Both the position numbers and the translations under genes were made by a program. Source: Timema cristinae (Eukaryota; Arthropoda; Insecta; Phasmatodea; Timematidae). Taken from it: a stretch of 64,000 bases of DNA. The notes under the pieces are model-generated. The model had not been told where the DNA came from, did not search any database, and saw nothing but the letters and a program-made list of their open reading frames with translations. This document shows, piece by piece, positions 36,451 through 49,345 of this stretch (positions are counted from its first letter, which is position 1; each line of letters opens with the position of its first letter). The stretch lies in contig JBCFYV010000012.1 of the NCBI GenBank assembly GCA_039000515.1, forward strand, positions 15,130,290-15,194,289, written 5' to 3'.

Positions 36451-38352
36451 GCTAAGTTCTTAATTAGGTATAAAAAATGTATTTTATTTTAAAGTAGTAT
36501 TTTTAAATACTTTTTTTAAGAAATTCTACAGCTTAGACAATTTGGTTTATTCAAAAAAATGGCATGAAGGAATCTACCTGCCATGATGTATATTAAAAAG
36601 TCCGTGGAAGCATATGATCATATAAGATAAGAAACCAGAAAAATTTAATTTTGAAAATATGCAAATCAATGCTGTCCAGTAGAAAATGTTACACTTGCCC
36701 TTAAATAGGGGAGTGTAAACTAAGACACGGTGATATGATTTATAATAGATTGAACAATTTAGATAACAAATAGATTTATTATAACAACAGGATTAAATAT
36801 AATTTACAACATGAATATATGAACACTAGATTTAAGTTTGTTCAAATCAAATAGAATATTAGGTGATTGTCTGGCAGTGATAACAAAAGCTGGCTGGAGC
36901 CAGGCTACAGTCTGATGTTTCTAGAAGAGAGAGCAGTAAGGTAATCATTAATGAAAATTAACTAAAAATCGTATACATCTAGGATTTTGGACACATTTAT
37001 AATTTAATAAATCTTGCTTGATTGGAATTGTAGCATAAGAACTTAAGAGGCAATGAATCTTGAAAAGCAATAGAAAGGCCTGTTTATTACATTGTTCGAT
37101 GGCTCACAAACAGGTGTCAACAAAAATAGTACTATGGCAGGTCTCTTTCCCTATTGGTACTGCCGGGGCATTCAATAGTACAAACATATAGTGACTCACT
37201 CTCCCAGGGGTGCAACACTAATTTGAATTACGCCTACTAGCCATACAGAGACTATAGCGCCCAAAGCGGGCAAAGAGAAAAATGGTATTATCTGCGCGGA
37301 CCCCACTATGAATCAAGCGGAGTTCCGTGGTTTACACACCCAAGCTAATACCACACGCGAAGCGTGACTACACGCCCTACTCAGAGATAGGACTAAAAAA
37401 CCCAACAGGGATTTAAACAAGGACGGACAGCCTGGTTGAAGCTATACTAAATATTAACAAATGCACATGACGTCCACGGCATCATGAGAAACATTGACCA
37501 GTCTTATGAAACTTATGCGGACCAGAAGGATTTAAAATTAAATCCTTCTTACATCTAGAGCAGAATGCTCATATTTTGAAACTGTACAAGAGAACAATAA
37601 CCGCTAGGACTAATATATCTAGTCGAAGGACTTGCTACATATATGAGTTATTTTGACTCTGACCCCTCAGTCACAGGGTAACTATATACAACAAATTAAA
37701 TAAACATCATAATTTAGAATTCTGATAGACTTAAGATGATTTTACAGTCAATTAGACTAAATATGAAAAATACACAAAATGAAAGTCGCTTTCGACTATA
37801 AAGATCATAAACACAACAAAAAGTTATCAATCATAGTGTCTTGACAGACATTGTCTAGATTTTTTACAAAGAATAGACTCTAAAGTCAAATAGACTTGAA
37901 AACGACGACAGGATACTTATGAAATTGCAGAACATCCTCCTGGACGGCACGGCAGTGGATCCCACGCCCAATACTGCATGGTTCCGTCGTTGAGCGAGTT
38001 ATCAGGGGTCCCTTCTTTGGAGCTACATTGTGATAGATTGGCATACCGTGAAACTGAGGCACAGCCTTTTCATGCTATTAAATCTGACTTAAACGAACAA
38101 AACAAAATAGGTGATAAACTCAGAATCATAGAGAGAGACAGATGAAAGCAAGGTGAAAGGGAAACAAAGGAGGGAGAACAGCTCGCGGGGTGAGGGGAAG
38201 GTAAGGTTGGTTGAAACGCCGCTTGGAAACTCCGAGCGCAGCGGGTCACTGGGTCGAGTTCATTCTAGACTTCTTGGGCGCATCAGGAGTAGAAATGAAA
38301 GCACGTGTTGAAGCCACCATGATGCTGCTTTTTGAATTTTTTCTCCAAACAG
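36451..38352. other. unassigned DNA, more GC-rich at 37.1-37.5 and 37.9-38.3 kb
   Basis: Segments such as CCCAAAGCGGGCAAAG, AATACCACACGCGAAGCG and CGCTTGGAAACTCCGAGCGC stand out from the AT-rich background. They might be part of an old element or exon-bearing host sequence. No frame or domain could be supported. Confidence 0.4.
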
Positions 38353-38385
38353 GATGACGAGGGAATCCAAGAACATCCTAATACG
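38353..38385 (+). other. candidate 33-bp coding microexon
   Basis: A good acceptor (TTTTTTCTCCAAACAG, ending 38352) and a consensus donor (GTGAGTAAAT, from 38386) bracket 33 bases that encode DDEGIQEHPNT in the only frame checked. The length is a multiple of three. This is the best splice-site pair noticed by eye. No neighbouring exon was found and the peptide was not recognised, so it may be coincidence. Confidence 0.25.
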
Positions 38386-41300
38386 GTGAGTAAATATTGA
38401 AGCGTATTATAACTAAATATGTCAGTTTAATTTTCTTCTTCGGAATCTGTTACAATATTTATCAAAATTTAACGTCTCTTAAAAACCGAGTGTTTCACCC
38501 TCGGGAAAATCATGATTATCTATCTGACTTCATCCAGTCACGGAATATAAATATTGAGGCAGATGACTCTTAAATATGCTGATATTAATTCTTTCTTTCG
38601 TTTCTGTTGTCATAAATTATCAAATTTTTAATATTTAATTTTAGATGTCTAATCATTCTGATTGACATGCTACAAAAATAGTAGAGTGAATGTATATACT
38701 CGTCAGCGGAAGTAGGGAATTGCTATCATCAGATAAACTATAGGCCTTGCAGGATTAACTGCTCATGTTATTCCTTTCTTCCGACGCAGCCCGCTTCTCA
38801 AAATAGCTTCAAATTCCTCAAGCATGCAAAGTCGTGAATTTAAATCAATGTTTTGAATATTAACCATGTCTTGGTTGTGAACACATTCATTTTTTAAACC
38901 TTGTATGCATTACCTATGAACTATCCACTATTCAATATTAGTTATGAACTATGATGAATCAATTCACACCTACCCTAAGTCGTTTAGAGTACTTGGCCAT
39001 TAGTCTAGGAGGTCCTGGTTCTATTCTGGATGTTGCGGTGAAAAATGTTCACTTTTGGTATACGGATTCATAAAATATATAAGCCAAGTTAATTCATTTC
39101 AGTTTGGTTTAAAAATGTTGTGCTCTGGAGATATCTTAAAACCATCAAACTAGTTCACATACCAGCTAAAATATACATTTATTCGCTTATTAACTCAATT
39201 TCACATGAACTCGAAATTGTTTCGAGTAATAGCGTATCAAAAAGAACCAAACCAAATAAAAGTGTTCATAAAACACACTTCTTAAAAGCACCGTGGATAC
39301 ATTTGCCATATTAGAAGGTCTAGAGTTAAATACATCTTAAATAGTTATAATAAGTAAATCAACCCCTTGCTGGGAAATACCTTAGCAATGTCATATTTAT
39401 TATTATAATGACAGCTATGAAGATTAAAAACCATATAAAGACCCTCATTTATCATAGAATGTTATAATGTGATCATATTTTTAAACCATTTTATTTTAGG
39501 AAGGCCAAATCTATGTTTCTAACTATCTACGTTGATCTCAGAAGTGCAACATTTTGCAGGGGCCATCCATACACCACGTGACGCTGTTAGGTGGGGGATG
39601 GAGAGAGCTGTAATGTCTACATAGTGTTACATGGGGGAAGATGGGTACATCACAGAGTTACGTAACACAGATCTTATACTTAATTTGTAGTGTTGACAAA
39701 AATATATCGTTGCTAATATTGTCATCATTAATAAATATACGTATATATAACTTCCCATTTTGAGTAGTATTAAGTCCAAGTCTCTCTTTTAGTGTCACAA
39801 GAGCTTCCGTATGAAATAATGGCGTTGATTCTTGGTGTACAAAGCTACGTAACACAGGTTGGAGGGGCTGAGGTGTCAGGCAAAATGTCTACTTGGTCTT
39901 ACATAGGCATATGAGGGGGATCAAAAAATGATTTATGGATGACCATTAGGTGTAGTCGAAAATCAGCTGACTAAACCTTTTCATCATTTTATTTTCTTAA
40001 ATTATATATTTCATTAGGCCAATGTAAGGTTTTTAATCCTTAAGGGACATTTTGATACCTCTCACCTCCATTTTATCTTGAGCTATATTTTTAAATAACA
40101 AACTAGTATTCTTGGATTACACGTGGTTCCGGGACGTCTTCCACGCAACTGGGTGATCTGGTGGATATAATTACTGTTCTAACTATCCAGTATTTCTAGA
40201 ATAATCTTGTGAATAAAGATCCAATGTCCCACCTAGTGTGATATTACCAACTCTTACCTAGTGCCTTGAGCTTTGTGCCTGAGCCAACTAAACATACCAC
40301 TTATGACATTAGGGAATATACCACTGCATTAGCACTCCCAGAGTGTAATTAATCAGTAATCACGAATCACTGGAAGATGGTTTGTGACACGGCTGACACT
40401 GACAAAGGAAGGGTATTCCCATCAGTGTTACCAACGTAGTGGAATGTAGACACGCTAGCCAGAAGCCCGGTAAAGCCTTAGAGGGATGTTAGGTTGCGCA
40501 CTTATAAAATAAACATGTATGTCTTGCGTAGTAATATAGGGTGCTACAAAAATAAACTGTCCATGAACTTAAGAAGTAAGGCATGTTTCCACCAAGTTCT
40601 AAGAAACAATCTTTCCTTTTTGGTACATACTATAAGTGATGAATATTTAATACTGGATTGGTTAAACTTGATATTTATTAAAAGAAAGACTTTTACTTAG
40701 AACAAAAACTACAGCAATAAAGATTTATTTCAAATTTTAAGAAAATCTCAATATAGTTAGAAATATTCAAATATACAGTACCTTTATTTTGTGGTTAGAA
40801 GTAAAATATTTTAGGGAGTTTACCTACAAACTTAGGAACTTTTAAGGGTGTTTATGTTTGAATCTCGGTAAGGATATATATTTTTAAGACAATTCCAAAA
40901 GTTTATTTTTTATTATATTTTGTAGGTTTCTGGCGCTAATCACCCACGAGTGCATTGACACAATTTGCTTAGCAATAGTATTTTTCTTTACTTTGCACAC
41001 AGTCAATAAAAAATAAAAAAAATCCAATTGTTATTGTTCTCAATTTCTAAAATAATTGTAAAAGGTTTGACTCAGATTGGGACTTGAAAAAACACCTAAT
41101 ATTATCAAAAACGTTGTAAATACACCTTCTGCACTGATGGTCCCGTGGCTTGAGGCGTCAGGATGTCAACAGGCTGAATCGCTCACGACAGATTCGGTGG
41201 ATAGATATTCGCCCATTTTTATTCACGCTAATGCAGCCGAACTTCCTCTAATATACTCTCCACTATAACTCTCCTAAGATTAGTTAATTAATGACCTTGG

Positions 41301-41690
41301 TTATAAATACTCTAATAACAAATTCATCATAGATCTATGACGTATTTTTCTCCTTCTAGAGAACTTGGGGTGTAAGCGAAAGAGACATCAAGTTTGTATC
41401 TGGATTCTCGACTTATACGTCGTCACCTCGACATATACACCATTGATGGTTTCATAGGCAAGGACGTGGGAGAGTTATAGATTAATCTGAACTGTCACCA
41501 AGGATACTACTGTACACCCTACCTCGTCCGTAAATACGAGGACATAAGCCAAAAGTCCTCGCCACGAACTCGCGCAATGAAGTTGCGGTTCTTGAGTGGA
41601 CACACTTTAATTCTCTTTTCCTCCAGTAGAAAAGAGAAATGTACATTTCTCGTCATCTTAGGATAAACAAAGAATCCTTGTGGTCAAAAT
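38386..41690. other. gene-free DNA with weak SINE-head fragments
   Basis: A tRNA-like remnant may lie at 38990-39050 (TTGGCCATTAGTCTAGGAGG, then CCTGGTTCTATTCTGG). Another at about 41140-41230 is weaker. Frames at 39120, 39658, 40494 and 41077 are short and carry no motifs. Confidence 0.4.
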
Positions 41691-41696
41691 TTATAT

Positions 41697-41835
41697 TTAT
41701 ACTAGTGGGTCGTTACAGCGATGTCTGAAGTTTATTGCACTAAAATGCATTCTAAACTTCTTATTGAGAAACTATCTATATAATAAGCCCTCACTCGACT
41801 TTTCTAATTAAAAGTTTACTTGTCAAAGGTTATCA
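41697..41835 (+). repeat. dispersed repeat X, copy 1
   Basis: ACTAGTGGGTCGTTACAG, TTATTGCACTAAAATGCATT and CTATATAATAAGCCCTCACT occur in the same order at 62008-62140. Unknown family; a non-autonomous element end is possible. Confidence 0.65.
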
Positions 41836-44800
41836 ACATTACAATCAAAAGTATATAAAATCAGCCGTACATCAATTATATTTTACTATGTTATATCATA
41901 TTTTATCAGTGAATCTCCTCTGAAGATAGACCATACACTATATAAATAATGAAATAAGTATTGTGTGCGTCAACATCGTGGCTCCAAGACCACAAGACCT
42001 GAAATTTTGAATAAATTCTAAGGGTACTCTGGATGTAATTTTTATTTATTGTTTGACTATCTTGAAGGGCTCAGAACTAGATTTTGGGTAGAGATGCGTT
42101 GAACCTAATTTGTATAGAATCCTAATCTTACTCTTATGAAATAATCCTGAATTCCTAATCTCTTAGAAAACATAAATATTCAATTAAGATGATTGTGTTC
42201 ACTCACATAAAATGGAAAATTACTAGTCTGGGGTTAGGATGTTATGTTTTTTCCTGCAATTAGATTTACCTAAGCCAGTAGCTAGTATAATTATAGCTCT
42301 TAAAATAGTTTATACTAAAAATGTAAGTATATGTTGTTTATTTTCTAATTTATCATATTAATTATTTTTGACTCTTCAAATATCGATAATACTTTAAGAT
42401 TTGAGGGTTTGAAGACTCTAAGGGTCCATCCATAAATGTAAGCTTATTGCTTATTAGAATATAGTGAATAATTTACAAGTTATAGATACATAGATAATTT
42501 ATATAGATTCTCAAAAGTTTAGAAAGGGTTTTTTACGTCCCAAACTATAAATTATTTATTTTATGCGTTTCTGTCGGAATTATTCATCAATTTAAGATTC
42601 CTAGTAAAACAATATGAAATCTTATTTCACCTCCCAGCATATTTTTGTTTTAAAATAGGTCATCAGTCTATTAGTCAGCAGAGTTGCAAGTATATTTGTA
42701 CATGCTCCTCAGTTACTTGAACCTACAACCTTTGTAAGCTTGAGTAATGAGCTAATGTACAAATAATTCTAATTTTAAAAGCAATAAAAAATCATCTGAG
42801 CAGGTTGTTTTTTACTAACTCAATAATATAAGGTCCATGTTGCAGGTCTCAACAACCTAATAAATGTTATTTATTATATAATTTAGCCTTTGTATTTTCA
42901 GGAGAAAGGTAGTTTAATGTAATAGGTTAAAATAATTACATACATACGTTTGATAAAGACCAAAAGGCTTGTTTTTTATTTTCAGAACTAAATCAATAAT
43001 GTAAATGTAAACAATTCAAATGAATATCATTGCAAACAATACGCAATAAGTGTTAGAATATAATATTGGACTATGTAGGTGGGGTCAACTAAATATTTTC
43101 TTCACGCACAAATTGTTAAACCTCAAATTTTAGAAGTGAAAAAATCATCTCTTAAAATTATACAGGTTTGGTCAGTGATGGCGGAATCTTACTTATGTGT
43201 GAGGGAGGGGTTAGTTAACCAAAAAGGGGTTTTTAAGAACTTGTTTTTGGCCCCACACCCAAAGAGCTTTGGGGCACTCCATCGACAAACTTTGACGATT
43301 GGATGGAGTAGTCCTCACTTGGACATTTTTAATTATACTCCTCTAAAATTTATTTTAAGTAGTTTTCACTCAGATATTTTTTTGGAAATGTGATGGCTCT
43401 AGGAGATTTAGAATGGTCCTCGCCTGATTCTAAAATTCTAGTTCGATGCGTTTAAAAGATTTTTGGAGGTTTTTTAAAATAGCATAGTATTAGTAAGGGG
43501 ATATTGAAATAAATTTAGAGATTAGGGGTGGGGGGGGGAGGATATAATTAGAGTGGGTGAAAATATTTTTAGTAGACAATGCTCCCTTTCCCCAACTTTA
43601 AATTCACCTCCTCTCCAGCTATGCAGCCAATTACACCTATATTTGAGAAGTAATCAATGTTAATTTTCGAACCTGGCAGGAGAAGACGTTATGTAAGTTT
43701 TTAAATTCTATTCAGATTCTAGCACTTAATTTCTCTGGTCTTAATTACCATAAAATAAATATCATATATCTTCTAGATGTATTTAATTTTTCAAAATTTT
43801 CTTTGCCTATGGTTTTTGGAACCCTCCCTGAAATATTGGCCTTGCTACAGTCTTGACCGAGAGTCCGAGTATTGTGTCCTTTCTATAGTTAATTAATTTG
43901 TAAGTTTTAATAAAAACTTTATTTTATAAACTTATGCTTGATTGAGATGAATTTTATCAACATTGAAAGAAAAAAAATCTCGTATTCCTAGTCTAATAAA
44001 AATTTAATATTATTCAGTTTATTATGACTAATGTACTTCCAAGATCAGGAATTTTATTAGTTAATAGTATATCTCAGCATCTGCACGAGACCTCTAATAC
44101 CAAGACCACTTGGGAAAATACCTATTTTATTACCTTGTCAATTAAGTCTCTTAACTCTGACTGACAATACCCCTCCACATCGCTACAGGATGAAACTAAC
44201 ATGGGTAAAAGGATTACTTGGAAGATTACACTTAATTATAACATGGCAGTTCGCATAGAGAAATATGTAACAGAAATTAATACATAAACTAAATAAGTTA
44301 AAATTATTGTTGATCTTATTTATGGAATCTTAGACAAATGCATGTCCCTGCAGTACCTGCCTAAGGATATCCGTGTAAGTATAAAACAAATTGTAACAAA
44401 ATAGTTTAAAATAAAAAAACATTTCAATATTAAAATATTTTATGAGATTAAGATTGAAATTTATTGTAATAAATGCATTTTGTTTATGTATACTTAATAA
44501 TTTATAACCAAAAACAACATAACAATGGAATTAATTAAAACACATAATGAAGTTTTAGTATTTAATAATGTTGGAAAATATAATTGGTTTACTATTGTTG
44601 AAGAAAATAATAATTAATAAACTATTTAAATAATAACAACATTGCAGTTCTGGGAGGAATAATATTTAAAATAATTATTAATGTATTATATATTTCTGGA
44701 GAGTTTTAAAAGTTTGATGTTTAGAATGAAGTAAGCTAGATTTTTTAAGAAAGAGTGAAACAATCTCAACAATGTAGAAAATTATCTTGGTTCCTTTGAA

Positions 44801-46538
44801 AAATTTGGATGAATTTTTTCACATCTTCTTTATTGTAAAGTATTGATGGTTATTTCCACAAATTCTCATAGTTGAACTTTAAGCACTAGTTTAGATTTCT
44901 ATGATAGATTACTTTCTGGTGACATTCCATCCTTGATTCCTTTAAATTGGGTTCAATGGAACACCGATTTGTGCCTAAATAATCCAAAAGCAGGAAAGAA
45001 TAAGCCCAGATCATTAAACAACAATGTTCCATCTCCCCTCCCAGCAAAATTTTTAAAAAAAGTTCTAATTTGGACATTACATTGGGACTTAAGGAATAAA
45101 ATAACAGGTCTAAGAATACTTACTAAAACAGGTGAAAATAATTTGGTGATAACTAGAATAATGAAAGCAAAATAATTGGGAGAAAAATGGTCAAAAACTG
45201 AATACGGAAGAAAAACCTTTACATCCAAGTCTTCATTCACAGTATCGAACTCACGTCATTCAGAAACCAAACAGCTGGATATCCCTCTCTCTAGTCGATG
45301 TTCTAATTTATTCTCGGTGGATCTTCGGGTGAATTCGGCTCCTGTCGGCTAGCTAGTTCCCGAAACAGAATGGAGGGTCCAGGAGTGCACAACAGTCGCT
45401 TCACGATGTTCATTTTCCAAACAAAGAAAAGCAATATTTTCTTCAAGACTTGAATGGATTATAATCGTGCAAAAAAAGGTAAGTTATCCAAGCTATGTAT
45501 TGGGACTTTAATTATTAGAGTATTTATCCGATGTAATGTGAGGTCATGTCCTTAGATAACAGGAAATAATTAAAGAAAATATTAAATACAAGAACTGAAT
45601 TTGGCTTCAGCCATGGTTGCCAACTAAAGATTTGTAACACAACATATATTTTAAACATAAAATGGTTATTAATAAATAATACAGTCTTAAAAATAATGTT
45701 AGAAAGTCATACGCTGATATAAGCAAAATATTCAGGTAGAGAACTTTAAAAATACCTTCATAATTTGGGAAACGAATGAAAAAAAAAAGGAACTTGGCAC
45801 ACGGATTTCATTTATTTTTACTTTATTTGCCATTTACCTTTATCTCTGTAGCATACCAACTTCTAACTCTCCAAGTTTGTATTTTTCTAGATCGTTTCCT
45901 ATATATTTCCCCTCCCTATTTGTGACGCATTCCCTTACAACCCTCAACCCACCCCCCTCCAACTTCGCCCTCCACCACTCCTCAAGAAAACGTAAACCGC
46001 ACTGCCTTTGCCTAGGTAAAAGTAATGGCCGGAGCATTTACTACTTTCTTTTCCTAAACCCTCCTTCGCATACGACGCTTTGGAAATATGTAACCCATAA
46101 AATGAAGAAACCGCGTTTTCCTTCCTTCGTTGTTAAATATTTCAGACAACGCTACTACCTCCCACCCTCCCATTGCGTCAGACGGTTTGTTACAGACTAG
46201 TATTACCAATGAACGGAACGTCTTCCCCAATATGCAGTCTCGTCTTTTCTTTCGCTATGAAAAAAAAAGCTTTAAATCAGAAAAAAAATAGTTTAATTAA
46301 ATCTATTTAAGTACAGTTTATCAAGAAGAAAATGTTGAAATAAAAAGTTTTTACGTCAGTCATTTTTTCTGATTATAAAAATAATCTGAACTTTTAGACA
46401 AAGGGTATTATTTTGTTTTGTTATTTTATTTTATACTACAATAAAATCAAGGTTTTACTTATAAATATCCAGAGTTGCCTTAATGGACAAGCGCGTACAT
46501 TTAACTATATTTAAGAAGCAATCTTTAGTTCAAATATA
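41836..46538. other. gene-free DNA
   Basis: Includes a short G run near 43530 and a C/T-rich segment at 45860-46200 that yields a 107-codon frame of low complexity. A sequence ending in a GTAAGT donor-like word near 45480 follows an in-frame stop and is not supported as an exon. Confidence 0.4.
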
Positions 46539-46596
46539 GCGTATAACCCGAACGGGTAGTAAGACGCGGTGCTAATAATAATAATAATAATAATTT
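46539..46596 (+). repeat. SINE 3' tail with TAA microsatellite
   Basis: GCGTATAACCCGAACGGGTA then GTAAGACGCGGTGCTAA, followed by about six TAA units. Only the tail is present, so this is a strongly 5'-truncated insertion, as target-primed reverse transcription would give. Confidence 0.8.
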
Positions 46597-46726
46597 AGTT
46601 CAAATAGATTAAATCTATTTATATATGATTTATTTTGGAAAATCTTTCTTACAGACCATGGCCGTGCCTATGAATACTATAAAAAATACACCAAAACTAA
46701 ACTTTTCATAATTAAATATATCTATT

Positions 46727-46730
46727 TATG

Positions 46731-46796
<66 letters not shown>

Positions 46797-46830
46797 TATA
46801 TTTATTTATATATATATATATATATACTTC
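46727..46830. repeat. TA microsatellite
   Basis: Two TA runs joined by AATTAAATATATTTATT. Confidence 0.9.
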
Positions 46831-47079
46831 TACTTCTTATGTCAACAGCCCGAAGGTTGGTTTAGTGTGATCTCTATCCATTCGGCGATAGTTATACATT
46901 CAGTCCTCCATTTGAACTATATGATGGAGATTTCTTATAATATAACAATAGCTCATAAGGTGTGGTGGTTATCCTTTGCAAAACAAACTGAATTTCTATG
47001 AGCGAGCACAAATGATCTTACTGATTTTTGCAGAAAGGTATTTTCATGCCAAAATCGCTAATGAAGTGACGGGTGAACT

Positions 47080-47220
47080 CCCCCTCCAAATTACGCTGTG
47101 CTACGGATTTTTATCGATCAAGAAGAATCCGTCGAATTCGGCTGGTTTTGAGCCCACAGATATGGGTCCTGTGGGGAGAACCTTGCACCAAGACCAAGTG
47201 TTCGACTATTTAAATATAAT
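47080..47220 (-). repeat. SINE relic, type D
   Basis: On the minus strand, CTTGGTCTTGGTGCAAGG, CACAGGACCCATATCTG and GGGCTCAAAACCAGCCGAAT follow the head of the type D copy at 34.7 kb, including the downstream GACGGATTCTT. Confidence 0.5.
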
Positions 47221-49325
47221 AGCGTTTCTAATCCCAAAGTTTTTAAATTATTGCTCAAAGAAGGAATCATGCAACTTATAAGATAGAATTTACTATGATG
47301 AAAACTTTGGAGTTGATAAGAGATGTAGCTTCAAAATCAAATGCAATGAAATGTAATTATTTCTGTTTTAAAATTAGCCACAAGGAATATTTGTATTATT
47401 TAAGAAAACAAATTAAAATTTAAGGTAAGGCCCCTTTGTAAACGATGTTAGTGGTTTTATTATTAGGAGCCGAGCATTTATAGATTACTGTTAAGACTAT
47501 CATGGAAACACACTACATATAGTTGTCTTTCTGAGAAGGACTTGTCATGGAGCTCAACGTTATACACCTTTAGGGTTTGTCCTTGAGCTCTGTTGATGCT
47601 CATCGCATGGCAAACCTTGATAGAAAATAGCATGCATTTAAACTGTAAGGGCAGGTTTGATGGAATTCAGGTACTCTTGATATCAAATTGACTAAGGGAA
47701 CTAAAAAATTAGTAACGGTAGTTCCTATGGACATATAGGTGCGAGATGGCATTTCAAACTAGTCTAAAATACCGTAGTTAATTTTACTAGCCGATTAATT
47801 TTTGGGGTAAGAATAACTTGCTCCTGTAATCAGGAAAGAGGCTTGTTTTGCCAAAGACGTATATCGGAATGAATAAAATGGAATGATTCCTGAATATCCT
47901 TGAATATGATGCATATTTGGGAGTTATTCAAGGAAACCTTGTTTTCGTGCTTTGCAAAGACTCTAATACCGAATTTTATCAAGACGTACAGTTACTGGTA
48001 TGACTTCAGGAAAAAATACTGATTCAAATATTGACCAACAGCTGCGTGAAAATGTATTAATGTATAATATAATGTAATGTATTAATGTATAATATAATGT
48101 AAAATGTATATATATTACACTTCCCATACAAATATTTGAATCGATCGTCTCCATACATGCAGCAAAAAATTATCCTAAAAGATTTAAAGAGCTACGTTGA
48201 TGGGCATTATGGATATCACAAATACCGTAGACGGCATCTCGACGCTGAAGTGCTGCTCGGCCAAGATCCGTTCTTGAGCGTTGGACACACCTTCGGCTGG
48301 TCCCACAAAGCCCTACCACGTTAAGAGTATTGGTTTCCTGAATTAATGTGGAGATATGCTGTGTCACTAAATCCATGTATGTACGTAAATCATTTAGGGG
48401 AGTGATATAAGGCTACATTTAGTAAAAACTTAAACAATAAGGTGGAAAAATTTCAGTTGGAATTATTCAGGGTGTTATATATTCAGCTTTCAATATAGAA
48501 AACAAACAATGGGTATATTTTCTTATAAGTATTATCACTAACATCACCAACAACCTATGCGACACACCAATAATAATCTTTCTTCAAATGTTTCACTGTA
48601 GCACCTTTTGCGAAGACGCTTACTTGTAAAGAGGTTGCTTCATATAATGTTTGAAAAATTAAGACCTTCCAACGCTGAGGGCAAAGTGTTTCTGTTGAGG
48701 AAGCCCCAGAATAAATGAATAGTAATTATTTTATTTGGAGATAAGCCACCACGTACCCGATAAACACAGTGTGTTATTATGTGAGAATATGGCTCCTTGT
48801 CGTCAAAGATCCAACTTCATATGTGAAAAATTATTTTCAATGAATGACGTAACCTACGCATTTTACCAATTAGTTGGCATAGCAATGGGACAAAGCCCCT
48901 TTGCGTTGATCTTATTTCTCACTCAAATATTTGCTCTCCACCACATTAAAAAAATTCACGTGACATATCCTCTAGCAATTTGCTCACCCACAGGGAACGC
49001 ATTTAGGAAGCTGTTGAACATAGAATCAGAACAGATCAATAACTATAAAATTTGGACTTCAATGAAGATATTTTTAATGTGGGCTGGGCTGAATCCAATC
49101 AAATTTTAAAGTATCTCTAGGATAATAATATGAAATTCCTGGTCTTCTACCTGAAAATTTGTTTGGATTTACGTTCTATAGTTACTACTTGGGAGAGACT
49201 ACAAACGACCATATATTTCTATTACAAATTCTGAATATGAACAAACCTCTATTAAACACAGCTCATCTTATCGTGTAGATAAATGTATTTTAGAATACTG
49301 GAAATCTAGTAGGAAAAGTTTTATT
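47221..49325. other. gene-free DNA left of the piggyBac element
   Basis: Two frames were weighed: 48136-48376 on both strands, and 48735-49109 on the plus strand (124 codons with a hydrophobic middle). Neither shows a recognisable family. A short direct duplication of TTAATGTATAATATAATGTA occurs at 48057-48105. Confidence 0.4.
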
Positions 49326-49329
49326 TTAA

Positions 49330-49345
49330 CCTTCTTATATTCGCG
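49330..49345 (+). repeat. outer part of the left piggyBac TIR
   Basis: CCTTCTTATATTCGCG, directly after TTAA. It matches the right end CCTTCGTATGCTCACG at 12 of 16 positions. Confidence 0.82.

Noticed and set aside
36223..36492. Cysteine-rich repeat protein
   Set aside because: It derives from a 23-bp minisatellite whose unit is not a multiple of three; two overlapping frames give the same residues shifted.
45360..45482. Candidate first exon ending at a GTAAGT donor
   Set aside because: The short frame from the ATG near 45370 hits a stop before the donor, and no matching downstream exon was found.
45877..46200. 107-codon plus-strand frame
   Set aside because: Pyrimidine-rich low complexity with no domain, splice context or recognisable start.
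48735..49109. 124-codon plus-strand frame with a hydrophobic segment
   Set aside because: No family resemblance; the length is compatible with chance in 64 kb. Kept only as a note in the surrounding region.
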